This document shows, in pieces, positions 1-5,808 of a stretch of 5,813 bases of DNA. Every line of letters begins with the position of its first letter. Position 1 is the first letter of the stretch. This DNA is from Kiritimatiellia bacterium (lineage in GTDB: Bacteria > Verrucomicrobiota > Kiritimatiellia > RFP12 > UBA1067): NCBI GenBank assembly GCA_017965685.1, contig JAGCPM010000163.1:1-5813 (forward strand), given 5' to 3'. The notes beneath the pieces are model-generated. The model made no database searches and was not told where the DNA came from. It saw only the letters and a program-made list of their open reading frames with translations. The position numbers were made by a program, and so were the translations under genes.

Positions 1-414
1 GATCCGGCCGAGCGCAAGGCGATCCAGAAACGCATCCGCGCGGCCGGATGCCACTGCATAGACCTTTCGGACAACATGCTCGCCAAGGAGCACGTGCGGC
101 ACATGGTCGGCGGCCGTTCGGCCGGAATCGACAACGAGATTGTATACTCGTTCGAGTTCCCTGAAAAGCCGGGCGCGCTGATGAAGTTCCTCTCCGTCAT
201 CGCTGGACGCTGGAACATATCGCTGTTCCACTATCGCAACCATGGTGCCGACCACGGCAAGGTTCTGGCGGGCTTCCAGGTCCCGCCGCAGGACCGCAAG
301 GCGTTCGTTGAAGCTCTTGACGAGATAGGCTATCTATACCGGGACGAGACGGACGATCCCGCATACAAGTATTTCCTTAAATCGAGAAAGCAAAGCAAGG
401 AGACGAAGAAATGA
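1..414 (+). CDS. ilvA: Threonine dehydratase, biosynthetic (IlvA), C-terminal part; 5' end outside window
   Basis: The visible 137 residues are the regulatory end of threonine ammonia-lyase, the PLP enzyme that makes 2-oxobutanoate from threonine in the first step of isoleucine synthesis. The PLP catalytic domain lies upstream of the window. Reading frame 1 is open from base 1. Recognisable stretches, compared from memory with E. coli IlvA, are DLSDNMLAKEHVRHMVGG (residues 21-38), YSFEFPEKPGAL (49-60), WNISLFHYRNHGADHGKVLA (71-90) and DETDDPAYKYFL (115-126). The first closes one ACT-like subdomain; the rest form the second, the family's allosteric isoleucine/valine-binding part. Having this region indicates the long biosynthetic form rather than the short catabolic TdcB. 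The tail after about residue 127 is lysine-rich and not conserved. The stop TGA (412-414) overlaps the gpmI ATG as ATGA, so the two genes are probably translationally coupled. Family assignment is firm; gene length and start cannot be judged. Confidence 0.95.
   Translation, partial: DPAERKAIQKRIRAAGCHCIDLSDNMLAKEHVRHMVGGRSAGIDNEIVYSFEFPEKPGALMKFLSVIAGRWNISLFHYRNHGADHGKVLAGFQVPPQDRKAFVEALDEIGYLYRDETDDPAYKYFLKSRKQSKETKK
397..403 (+). promoter_or_regulatory. Ribosome binding site of gpmI (AAGGAGA)
   Basis: AAGGAGA lies seven bases before the ATG at 411, inside the last codons of ilvA. It supports 411 as the gpmI start and gives that gene its own ribosome entry in addition to coupling through the ATGA overlap. 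Confidence 0.8.
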
Positions 415-1997
415 GACCAGTCGTTTTCATAATACGCGACGGATGGGGCGTCAATGAACGCAAAGAGGGCAACAGCGTGTATGGCGCGAAGACTCCTGTC
501 ATAGACCAGATACGCGCGCGCTATCCGCACTGCCTTCTGGACTGCTGCGGCGAAGCGGTCGGACTGCCCGACGGCTACCAGGGCAGTTCCGAGGTAGGCC
601 ATCTCAACATGGGCGCGGGCAGGATTGTGGTGCAGGAACTCAAGCGCATCGACGACGGTCTTTCCTCGGGCGAACTCTTCAAGAGCGAAAAGTGGCGCAA
701 GCTCATCGCGGACTGGAAGGCGAACAACTCCACTTTCCACTTCTTCGGGCTTCTCCAGGACGAGGGCGTGCATGCCCATCAGGAGCATCTCTTTAAGCTC
801 ATGAAGCGCGCGAGAAGCGAGTTCCCGGAAGGGAAGATCGCGGTGCATCCTTTCCTTGACGGGCGCGACACTCCGCCACGTTCGACTCTCGAATACATCG
901 CGCGCCTCAAGACCGAGCTCGCCGCGGTCGGAAACGCGAAGATCGCCACCGCCATGGGCCGCTACTACGGAATGGACCGCGTGAAGAACTGGAAGCTCAC
1001 GAGCGAGGCGTACGAGTGCATCGTCGCCGCGAAAGGCAAGAAGTCCGCGACAATCGAGGAGGCCGTCAAGGCCGAGTACGATTCCGGCCTGACGCCCGAT
1101 GGCACGCCGATGACCGACGAGTACGTTCCCTGCTACGTCATTGGTGACTACGACGGAATGAAGGACGGCGATGTGGTGATGCACACCAACTACCGCCAGG
1201 ACCGCGCGATCCAGCTCACGCAGGCTTTCGTGTGCGACGATTATCCGGGCGAGAGATCCGCACATCCGAAGGTAACATATCTTGGATTCACCCGCTACTG
1301 GGACGAGTTCGAGGACTATCTTCTCGGCGCGATGGGCGCAGGCGGAGGAATGGACAACCTCCTCGGCGAGGTCGTCTCCAAGGCCGGAATCAGGCAGCTG
1401 CGCCTCGCCGAGACGCAGAAGTTCCGCCACGTGACGAGCTTCTTCAACGGCAAGTCCACGACTCCTTCGGAAGGCGAGGACCAGGTAGAGGTGAAGAGCC
1501 GCTTCGACCCGGCCACCTTCGCAAGCCATCCCGAGATGGACGCCTACAACGTAACGGACGAGCTGCTGAAGCGCCTGGAGCAGAATCCCTACGGCTTCAT
1601 CGTCGTCAACTACGCCAACTGCGACATGGTGGGACACACTGGCGACGAGAAGGCTGCGACGAAGGCGGTTGAAGTCACCGACGAATGTATCGGCAAGATT
1701 CTGCCGCGCCTCATGGAGCTCGACGCGCACGTTCTCATTTTCGCGGACCACGGCAACGCCGAGCAGATGGTGGACTACAAGTCGGGCCTGACGAAGACCT
1801 CGCACACGCTCAATCTTGTGGATTGTTTCTACGTGGCGAACGATGCGGCGGGAGTGCGCCTTACGCCGCTCGCGAAGCTTTCCGCCGTGGCGCCGACGGC
1901 GCTGCAGATGCTGGGCCTGCCGATACCGGGCGAGATGACGACTCCGTCGCTCCTCGCCGGCAAGGAGCCTTGGTCGAAGACGTCGCTCGCAATTTGA
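411..1997 (+). CDS. gpmI: 2,3-bisphosphoglycerate-independent phosphoglycerate mutase (GpmI)
   Basis: This 528-residue cytoplasmic enzyme interconverts 3- and 2-phosphoglycerate in glycolysis and gluconeogenesis, using two metal ions (usually Mn) and a phosphoserine intermediate. It belongs to the alkaline phosphatase superfamily. Comparing from memory with the Bacillus enzyme, the expected active-site positions are present: metal Asp10 in RDGWG; nucleophile Ser60 in GSSEVGHLNMGAGR; His121 in GVHAH; DGRDTPPRS at 150-158; Arg184 and Arg190 in GRYYGMDR; Arg262 and Arg265 in NYRQDR; Lys337 in AETQK; Asp405 and His409 in DMVGHTG; Asp446 and His447 in ADHGNAEQM; and His465 in KTSHT. The phosphatase domain is split around the phosphotransferase domain, as usual. 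Length is slightly above the common 510-515 residues. The start is fixed by AAGGAGA and the overlap with ilvA. Local oddities are Arg before the metal Asp, where most homologues have Leu, and YQGSSEVGH instead of the usual QMGNSEVGH. Function is near certain. Confidence 0.97.
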   Translation: MRPVVFIIRDGWGVNERKEGNSVYGAKTPVIDQIRARYPHCLLDCCGEAVGLPDGYQGSSEVGHLNMGAGRIVVQELKRIDDGLSSGELFKSEKWRKLIADWKANNSTFHFFGLLQDEGVHAHQEHLFKLMKRARSEFPEGKIAVHPFLDGRDTPPRSTLEYIARLKTELAAVGNAKIATAMGRYYGMDRVKNWKLTSEAYECIVAAKGKKSATIEEAVKAEYDSGLTPDGTPMTDEYVPCYVIGDYDGMKDGDVVMHTNYRQDRAIQLTQAFVCDDYPGERSAHPKVTYLGFTRYWDEFEDYLLGAMGAGGGMDNLLGEVVSKAGIRQLRLAETQKFRHVTSFFNGKSTTPSEGEDQVEVKSRFDPATFASHPEMDAYNVTDELLKRLEQNPYGFIVVNYANCDMVGHTGDEKAATKAVEVTDECIGKILPRLMELDAHVLIFADHGNAEQMVDYKSGLTKTSHTLNLVDCFYVANDAAGVRLTPLAKLSAVAPTALQMLGLPIPGEMTTPSLLAGKEPWSKTSLAI

Positions 1998-2023
1998 CTT
2001 GTCAATTTGTTTGATTTTCCCAC

Positions 2024-2053
2024 TTGACGGTCTCGCCGGATTTTTGATATACT
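2024..2053 (+). promoter_or_regulatory. Sigma70-type promoter for the tRNA operon
   Basis: TTGACG (2024-2029) is followed after 18 bases by TATACT (2048-2053). The TG at 2045-2046, one base before the hexamer, makes an extended -10 element. Transcription would start near 2060, leaving a leader of about 15 bases before tRNA-Asp. The promoter begins only 26 bases after the gpmI stop, in a locally AT-rich stretch that contrasts with the GC-rich genes. No rho-independent terminator is visible before or after the tRNAs, so it may also feed the phosphorylase gene. Assignment is by consensus match. Confidence 0.8.
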
Positions 2054-2074
2054 ACACACCACTTTCTGGAACAC

Positions 2075-2151
2075 GGGGTTGTGGCGCAATTGGTTAGCGC
2101 ACTGGACTGTCGATCCGGGGGTTGCGGGTTCGAGCCCCGTCGACCCCGCCA
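2075..2151 (+). tRNA. tRNA-Asp (anticodon GUC)
   Basis: The 77-base sequence folds into a full cloverleaf. The acceptor stem is GGGGTTG (2075-2081) with CGACCCC (2141-2147), including one T-G wobble. The D stem is GCGC (2084-2087) with GCGC (2097-2100). The anticodon stem is CTGGA/TCCGG with one T-G pair, around loop CTGTCGA (2107-2113), putting GTC at 2109-2111. The variable loop has five bases. The T stem is GCGGG/CCCGT with loop TTCGAGC. The discriminator is G (2148), as expected for Asp, and CCA is encoded at 2149-2151. It reads GAC and GAT codons. It is followed after 19 bases by tRNA-Gln and presumably shares its transcript. Confidence 0.97.
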
Positions 2152-2170
2152 ATTCGAAAAGGTGCGGGAT

Positions 2171-2244
2171 TGCCTCGTGGTGTAATGGTAGCACCGCAGA
2201 TTCTGATTCTGCTTGTTGGGGTTCGAGTCCCTGCGAGGCAACCA
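2171..2244 (+). tRNA. tRNA-Gln (anticodon CUG)
   Basis: A 74-base cloverleaf. The acceptor stem TGCCTCG (2171-2177) pairs fully with CGAGGCA (2234-2240). The weak first pair T1-A72 is typical of glutamine tRNAs. The D stem GTGT pairs with GCAC (2191-2194). The anticodon stem GCAGA/TCTGC is perfect around loop TTCTGAT (2201-2207), giving anticodon CTG at 2203-2205. The variable loop has four bases, and the T stem is TGGGG/CCCTG with loop TTCGAGT. The discriminator is A and CCA is encoded (2242-2244). It reads CAG, so a separate UUG-anticodon tRNA should exist elsewhere for CAA. Whether it is charged directly or through Glu-tRNA amidation cannot be told from here. Confidence 0.97.
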
Positions 2245-2280
2245 GCCTTTACCCCCCTGGCTTAAACCGATTAAACATCT

Positions 2281-2284
2281 GGAG
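2281..2284 (+). promoter_or_regulatory. Ribosome binding site of the phosphorylase gene (GGAG)
   Basis: GGAG lies eight bases before the ATG at 2293. A second ATG at 2288, in another frame, is only three bases away and is not usable. The 48-base stretch between tRNA-Gln and the start codon also carries a C-run (2252-2257) and two TTAAAC copies (2262-2267, 2271-2276). I see no promoter or terminator in it. Confidence 0.65.
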
Positions 2285-2292
2285 ATCATGCC

Positions 2293-3597
2293 ATGCTGGT
2301 GGTAAAGCAGGTAATAGACAAAAAGCGTCAGGGCGGGGAGTTGACCTCTGACGAAATCCGCGAAACGGTTTCATTGTACTCAAAAGGCGCGATTCCAGAC
2401 TACCAGATGTCCGCCCTTGCGATGGCGATATGCTGCAAGGGAATGAATGCGCGCGAGACATCCGACCTCACATGCGCGATGATGCGCTCCGGCGAGACTA
2501 TCGAGTGGGATGTTCCGACAGCCGACAAGCATTCTACGGGCGGAGTAGGCGACAAGTTTTCGCTCGTGATCCAGCCTCTTGCGGCGTCATGCGGGCTTTA
2601 CGTGCCATCCATGACTGGGCGCGGTCTTGGCCATACGGGCGGAACGGCCGACAAACTCGAGTCGATACCCGGATACAACGCAGGGCTTTCCATCGCGGAG
2701 ATGAAGAAGGTCGTTCTCGAGGCGGGGCTCGCCATGACGTGCCAGACGGCGGAGATTTGTCCAGCGGACAAGAAGCTCTACGCGCTCAGGGACGTGACCG
2801 GCACTGTGGCATCCATTCCTTTGATCACCGGCTCGATACTTTCGAAGAAGCTTGCGGAGGGTTCGCATACGCTGGTGTTCGACGTTAAATGCGGCAGAGG
2901 AGCCTTCATGCAGACGCTCGACGAGGCGGTCGCGCTCGCCAAATCGCTCGTGGACGGCGCGAAGCTGAGCGGGCGGAAAGCAGCGGCACTCGTTACGCGG
3001 ATGGACAATCCTCTTGGCGCGACGGTCGGCAATGCCAACGAGGTCGAGGAGTCGCTCGATATTCTGCAAGGCAATGTCACGCCGCTCACGGAGGGCATAA
3101 CCGCGCTTTGCATCGAGGAGGCGGCTTTGATGGTCGCTTTGGAGAAGGGGATTTCGAGGGAAGAAGCGCGGGAGATGTGCAAGGCGAAACTTGCTTCCGG
3201 CGAAGCGTACGGTAAGTTCAAGGCGATGGCTTCCGCTCAAGGCGGCGATCTGGAGGCGTTTGCCGAAAGGCGTGCGAACGCGCACGTGACGCGCTTCAGG
3301 ATATCGGCGCTCAAATCCGGCTTCATACACGACATAGACGCGATGGCAGTGGCGAACGCGGCGCTCGAATTGGGCGCTGGCAGGAAAGTCGCGGGAGAGG
3401 CCATAGATCACGACGCCGGAATAGAACTCGCGGTCAAGACCGGCGACAAAGTCACTACCGGCGCCCCGCTCGCGACGCTTTCCACGGCGACAAAGCCCGA
3501 CAGCCTCGAGAAGGCCGCGGCGATGCTCATGGACGCTTTCAGGATCGACGCGGGCGTTCCAGATGAAAAACCGCTTATTCTCGAGATGATACTATGA
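2293..3597 (+). CDS. deoA: Thymidine phosphorylase / pyrimidine-nucleoside phosphorylase
   Basis: A cytoplasmic 434-residue enzyme that splits thymidine or deoxyuridine (and uridine, if it is the broader Pdp type) with phosphate into base and pentose 1-phosphate for salvage. The N-terminal helical domain shows IPDYQMSALAMAI (34-46). The glycosyltransferase family 3 core contains DKHSTGGVGDKFS (78-90), TGRGLGHTGGTADKLESIPG (108-127), PADKKLYALRDVTGTVASIP (157-176) and SILSKK (181-186). The C-terminal alpha/beta domain contains GFIHDIDAMAVANAALELG (343-361). Compared from memory with E. coli DeoA, the phosphate ligands Lys79, Ser81, Ser90 and Thr118 and the base-binding His80, Arg166, Ser181 and Lys185 are in place, but the SGR serine is Thr108. 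The loop before DKHS is shorter than in E. coli or Bacillus. LESIPG resembles DeoA more than Pdp. The start follows GGAG at 2281-2284; the stop overlaps the next gene as ATGA. Family is firm, exact substrate range is not. Confidence 0.92.
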   Translation: MLVVKQVIDKKRQGGELTSDEIRETVSLYSKGAIPDYQMSALAMAICCKGMNARETSDLTCAMMRSGETIEWDVPTADKHSTGGVGDKFSLVIQPLAASCGLYVPSMTGRGLGHTGGTADKLESIPGYNAGLSIAEMKKVVLEAGLAMTCQTAEICPADKKLYALRDVTGTVASIPLITGSILSKKLAEGSHTLVFDVKCGRGAFMQTLDEAVALAKSLVDGAKLSGRKAAALVTRMDNPLGATVGNANEVEESLDILQGNVTPLTEGITALCIEEAALMVALEKGISREEAREMCKAKLASGEAYGKFKAMASAQGGDLEAFAERRANAHVTRFRISALKSGFIHDIDAMAVANAALELGAGRKVAGEAIDHDAGIELAVKTGDKVTTGAPLATLSTATKPDSLEKAAAMLMDAFRIDAGVPDEKPLILEMIL

Positions 3598-4940
3598 TAG
3601 ACGTGAACGAGATGCGCCGGAAATTCCCCGGCAGAGACAAGGGAAAGCGCGCGCGCGACAGGAAGATAAAGGCCATTGCGCGCGAATACGAGCTTAAGAA
3701 GGCCGAGCTTGCCGGCCGCGCGCCGGTGATGAAGAAGGGTGTCGTGTTCTATGCGGTCGTCATAATGGGCCTTCTGATGCTGGGTTCGCTCGTCCTTTCC
3801 GTCGCCGGCAAGGGCGGAAAACCGCGAATAGAGAAGGCGCAGCTGGAGGCGCGGAAATCTGTCGATGCGCTCGCAACCGCGCTCGGCAGATACAGGTACC
3901 ACATCGGCGAGTGGCCGTCAAACGAAGAAGGCCTCGCCGCGCTCGCTTCGACGGAAATCGTGAAGCGCGGATGGAATGGTCCGTACATAAGGAAACTCGT
4001 CAAGGATCCTTGGGGCCGCGACTACGTCTACGTCTGCAACGGAGAGGCGGCGAATCCTTCAGTCTACAGCAAAGGCGCGGACGGAATAGCAGGAACCACC
4101 GACGATGTGCTTCCGGCGCCTTCGCTTTTCGAGGAGCCTTTCCGCGACACGTCATGGACGAAGAATTGGATGCCGTACAGGCTGAGAGGCTATATTCTCG
4201 CGCCGGACGAAGAAACGAAGAAGGATGTCGAGCGGCAGGTTCAGGGCATAATAAAGTCTCAGGAAGAGGCGGCGAAACTTGAGCGCCGCATCGTGCCCGG
4301 AACAGTCAAAGTCGAGTTCGAGCGCGTCACCGACGCCGGAGCCAGCGGAACCGTATCGTACCATGACAACCTGGCTGCGGTCGACGAGAAGCGCGACGTC
4401 GTTTGGCCGGACGTTTCCGGAATAGTCCGCATCGTCACGCCATGGTCGGAGGGCGCGGGCGAAGAAAAGGCCATTGAAGTCGAGATTGCGACCGTGGGCG
4501 ACGAGGTAGAGCTTTTTCTCAACGGCGAGTCGAAAGGCCGCTCGAAGGAGACGAAGCGTGTGCTCCCATACGAGGAGGGCGAGCTCAAGGCGATTGCGTA
4601 CAGAGGCGGCGAGTACCTCGGCGAGACCGTGCGGCGGACCGCTTACGCGGCGGAGGGCCTGAGAATCGTCACGGAGACGGACGCGATACAGGATGACGAG
4701 ATCATATTCGTCAAGGTCGAAGCCGTGGACGGATTCGGAACCCTAGTCGCAGACTTTACAGGCGAGGTCACCGTTTCAGTTGAAGGTCCGGGCGAGGCCG
4801 TCATTCCGGACGCAAAGCTGAAAGGTGGCGTAATGGCTTTTGCGCTCCACAGGTTTGTGGGCTCCGGAAAACCAGTCTCGCTCAAGGTTTCCGCAGACGG
4901 ACTGCGCCAGGGCAGGATTGTGCTGCCAAGGAGGAAGTAG
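3594..4940 (+). CDS. Membrane-anchored GspG-like pseudopilin domain fused to GH2-type C-terminal Ig-like modules
   Basis: A 448-residue protein without an established name. Residues 1-48 are strongly basic and probably cytoplasmic. Residues 49-71 form one hydrophobic segment, so the rest should lie outside the inner membrane. Residues 79-172 match the major type II secretion pseudopilin: a long helix, then GEWPSNEEGLAALAS (105-119), GWNGPYIRKLVKDPWGRDY (126-144) and SKGADGIAGTTDDV (159-172), the last being the family's calcium loop with Asp163, Asp170 and Asp171. A charged helical linker spans about 176-235. Residues about 268-350 (VELFLNGESKGRSK, LPYEEGELKAIAY) and 353-444 (FVKVEAVDGFGTLV, VSVEGPGEAV, LKVSADGL) resemble the DUF4982-like and domain-5 Ig folds ending GH2 beta-galactosidases. 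No glycosidase catalytic domain is present. The canonical GFTLIE prepilin peptidase site is absent. There is one cysteine, Cys148. The start at 3594 overlaps the phosphorylase stop; its SD is weak. An internal Met46 (3729) is a less likely start, sitting behind a GC hairpin (3712-3726). Fold calls are by eye; function is unknown. Confidence 0.85.
   Translation: MIDVNEMRRKFPGRDKGKRARDRKIKAIAREYELKKAELAGRAPVMKKGVVFYAVVIMGLLMLGSLVLSVAGKGGKPRIEKAQLEARKSVDALATALGRYRYHIGEWPSNEEGLAALASTEIVKRGWNGPYIRKLVKDPWGRDYVYVCNGEAANPSVYSKGADGIAGTTDDVLPAPSLFEEPFRDTSWTKNWMPYRLRGYILAPDEETKKDVERQVQGIIKSQEEAAKLERRIVPGTVKVEFERVTDAGASGTVSYHDNLAAVDEKRDVVWPDVSGIVRIVTPWSEGAGEEKAIEVEIATVGDEVELFLNGESKGRSKETKRVLPYEEGELKAIAYRGGEYLGETVRRTAYAAEGLRIVTETDAIQDDEIIFVKVEAVDGFGTLVADFTGEVTVSVEGPGEAVIPDAKLKGGVMAFALHRFVGSGKPVSLKVSADGLRQGRIVLPRRK
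4928..4935 (+). promoter_or_regulatory. Ribosome binding site deciding the flavoprotein start (AAGGAGGA)
   Basis: AAGGAGGA is the best Shine-Dalgarno sequence in the window and lies six bases before the ATG at 4942. It overlaps the last codons of the preceding gene. It fixes the start at 4942 and rules out the longer in-frame reading from 4840, whose first 34 residues lie before the FAD-binding strand and overlap the upstream gene. Confidence 0.9.
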
Positions 4941-4941
4941 C

Positions 4942-5808
4942 ATGGAACAGGTTGTGGTGATAGGCAGCGGTCCTGCAGGCCTCACGGCGGCGATATACGC
5001 GGCGAGGGCCGGAATGGATCCGCTCGTAATCGAGGGTATGGAGTCTGGCGGGCAACTTGTCCAGACTTCGCACGTCGCGAACTTTCCCGGATTCGGACTC
5101 GAGGCCAAGGGTGCGGACATAATCGCGGCGATGCGCGACCACGCCGAGAAGGCGGGCGCGAGATTCAAGATGGATGTCGTGGAGAGGGTCGATTTCTCCG
5201 GCGGCGAGAAGAAGTTGTTCACGATGATGGGCGACGAGATCGAGACGAAGACAGTTATCGTTGCGACCGGCGCGGGCGTGGCGAAGACCGGAAAGCCGGG
5301 CGAAGCGCAGTATTGGGGCAGAGGCATTTCCGCGTGCCTCACGTGCGATGGCGCGTTCTACGCCGGCAAGCGTGCCGGAGTCGTCGGCGACGGTCCCGCT
5401 GCGCAAGGCGCGAAGAAGTATCTGGAAAGGCTTGGCGCGGAAGTGCCGGCCGTGATCCCGGTCGCAAACCTAAAGGCGTTCGCCGGCGACGGGAAGAGGC
5501 TGACGGCTATCGAGACGGACGTGGCGACGGTTCCCGTCGATGGCGCGTTTCTAGTCACGGCAAGGGTTCCGCAGACGAAGTTTCTTGAAGGCGCGCTCGC
5601 CATGGATGCGGGCGGGCACGTGATTGCGGATGGCACGAAGACCTCGGTCGCAGGAGTTTTTGCCGCCGGCGATTGCGCGCGTCCGAGCCACAAGCAGGCT
5701 GTAATCGCGGCCGGAGACGGCGCCATCGCGGCTCTAGAAGCACGCGCCCATGTTGCCTTACAGATGGCATGCCAAAACATGTTGTTGACCGCGCAAGGGA
5801 GTATTTGA
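4942..5808 (+). CDS. Thioredoxin-reductase-like FAD disulfide oxidoreductase with degenerate NADPH domain
   Basis: A 288-residue cytoplasmic flavoprotein of the low-molecular-weight thioredoxin reductase family, which normally passes electrons from NADPH through FAD and a CxxC pair to thioredoxin. FAD-binding features are GSGPAGLTAAIYAARAG (8-24), ESGGQLVQTSHVANFPGF (34-51), VIVATGA (105-111) and GVFAAGDC (238-245), then KQAVIAAGDGAIAAL (251-265). The redox centre is CLTCDGAFY (132-140), with Cys132 and Cys135. The usual NADPH site is not intact: the GGGDSA turn reads GDGPAA (149-154), the HRRDxFRA segment is absent, and the inserted domain is roughly 30 residues shorter than in typical TrxB. 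Total length is below the usual 310-320. The donor may therefore be something other than NADPH, as in known ferredoxin-linked relatives. The last 17 or so residues are not family-like and are read through palindromes and a promoter. The start follows AAGGAGGA, one base after the upstream stop. Family is firm; calling it plain trxB would overstate. Confidence 0.88.
   Translation: MEQVVVIGSGPAGLTAAIYAARAGMDPLVIEGMESGGQLVQTSHVANFPGFGLEAKGADIIAAMRDHAEKAGARFKMDVVERVDFSGGEKKLFTMMGDEIETKTVIVATGAGVAKTGKPGEAQYWGRGISACLTCDGAFYAGKRAGVVGDGPAAQGAKKYLERLGAEVPAVIPVANLKAFAGDGKRLTAIETDVATVPVDGAFLVTARVPQTKFLEGALAMDAGGHVIADGTKTSVAGVFAAGDCARPSHKQAVIAAGDGAIAALEARAHVALQMACQNMLLTAQGSI

Noticed and set aside
2..49. 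Nine-base inverted repeat ATCCGGCCG / CGGCCGGAT (2-10 and 41-49)
   Set aside because: Lies within conserved ilvA coding sequence with a 30-base loop. GC-rich chance pairing explains it.
317..340. TTGACG (317-322) and TATACC (335-340) as a promoter for gpmI inside ilvA
   Set aside because: The spacer is only 12 bases, too short for a sigma70 promoter.
330..1805. Long open frame (491 codons) on the minus strand opposite gpmI
   Set aside because: It is the mirror of a fully motif-supported gpmI in a GC-rich region, resembles no family I know and has low-complexity Arg/Val/His-rich content.
1994..2018. Palindrome TTGACTTGTCAA (1994-2005) and an AT hairpin TCAA/TTGA followed by TTTT, as a gpmI terminator
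   Set aside because: The stems have only four or five mostly AT pairs and the palindrome leaves a two-base loop, too weak for a rho-independent terminator.
2075..2244. tRNA genes as an integration site for a mobile element
   Set aside because: No integrase, no repeated tRNA 3' end and no foreign-looking genes nearby. Both tRNAs are intact within ordinary genes.
2242..2262. AGCC/GGCT pairing after tRNA-Gln as a terminator
   Set aside because: Four-base stem, eleven-base loop and no T-run after it.
2587..3411. Minus-strand open frame opposite the phosphorylase
   Set aside because: Shadow of a strongly conserved plus-strand gene, with no motif of its own.
4840..4941. Longer N-terminus for the flavoprotein starting at 4840
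   Set aside because: The extra 34 residues overlap the upstream gene, precede the FAD strand that should open the protein, and lack a good SD, whereas 4942 has AAGGAGGA.
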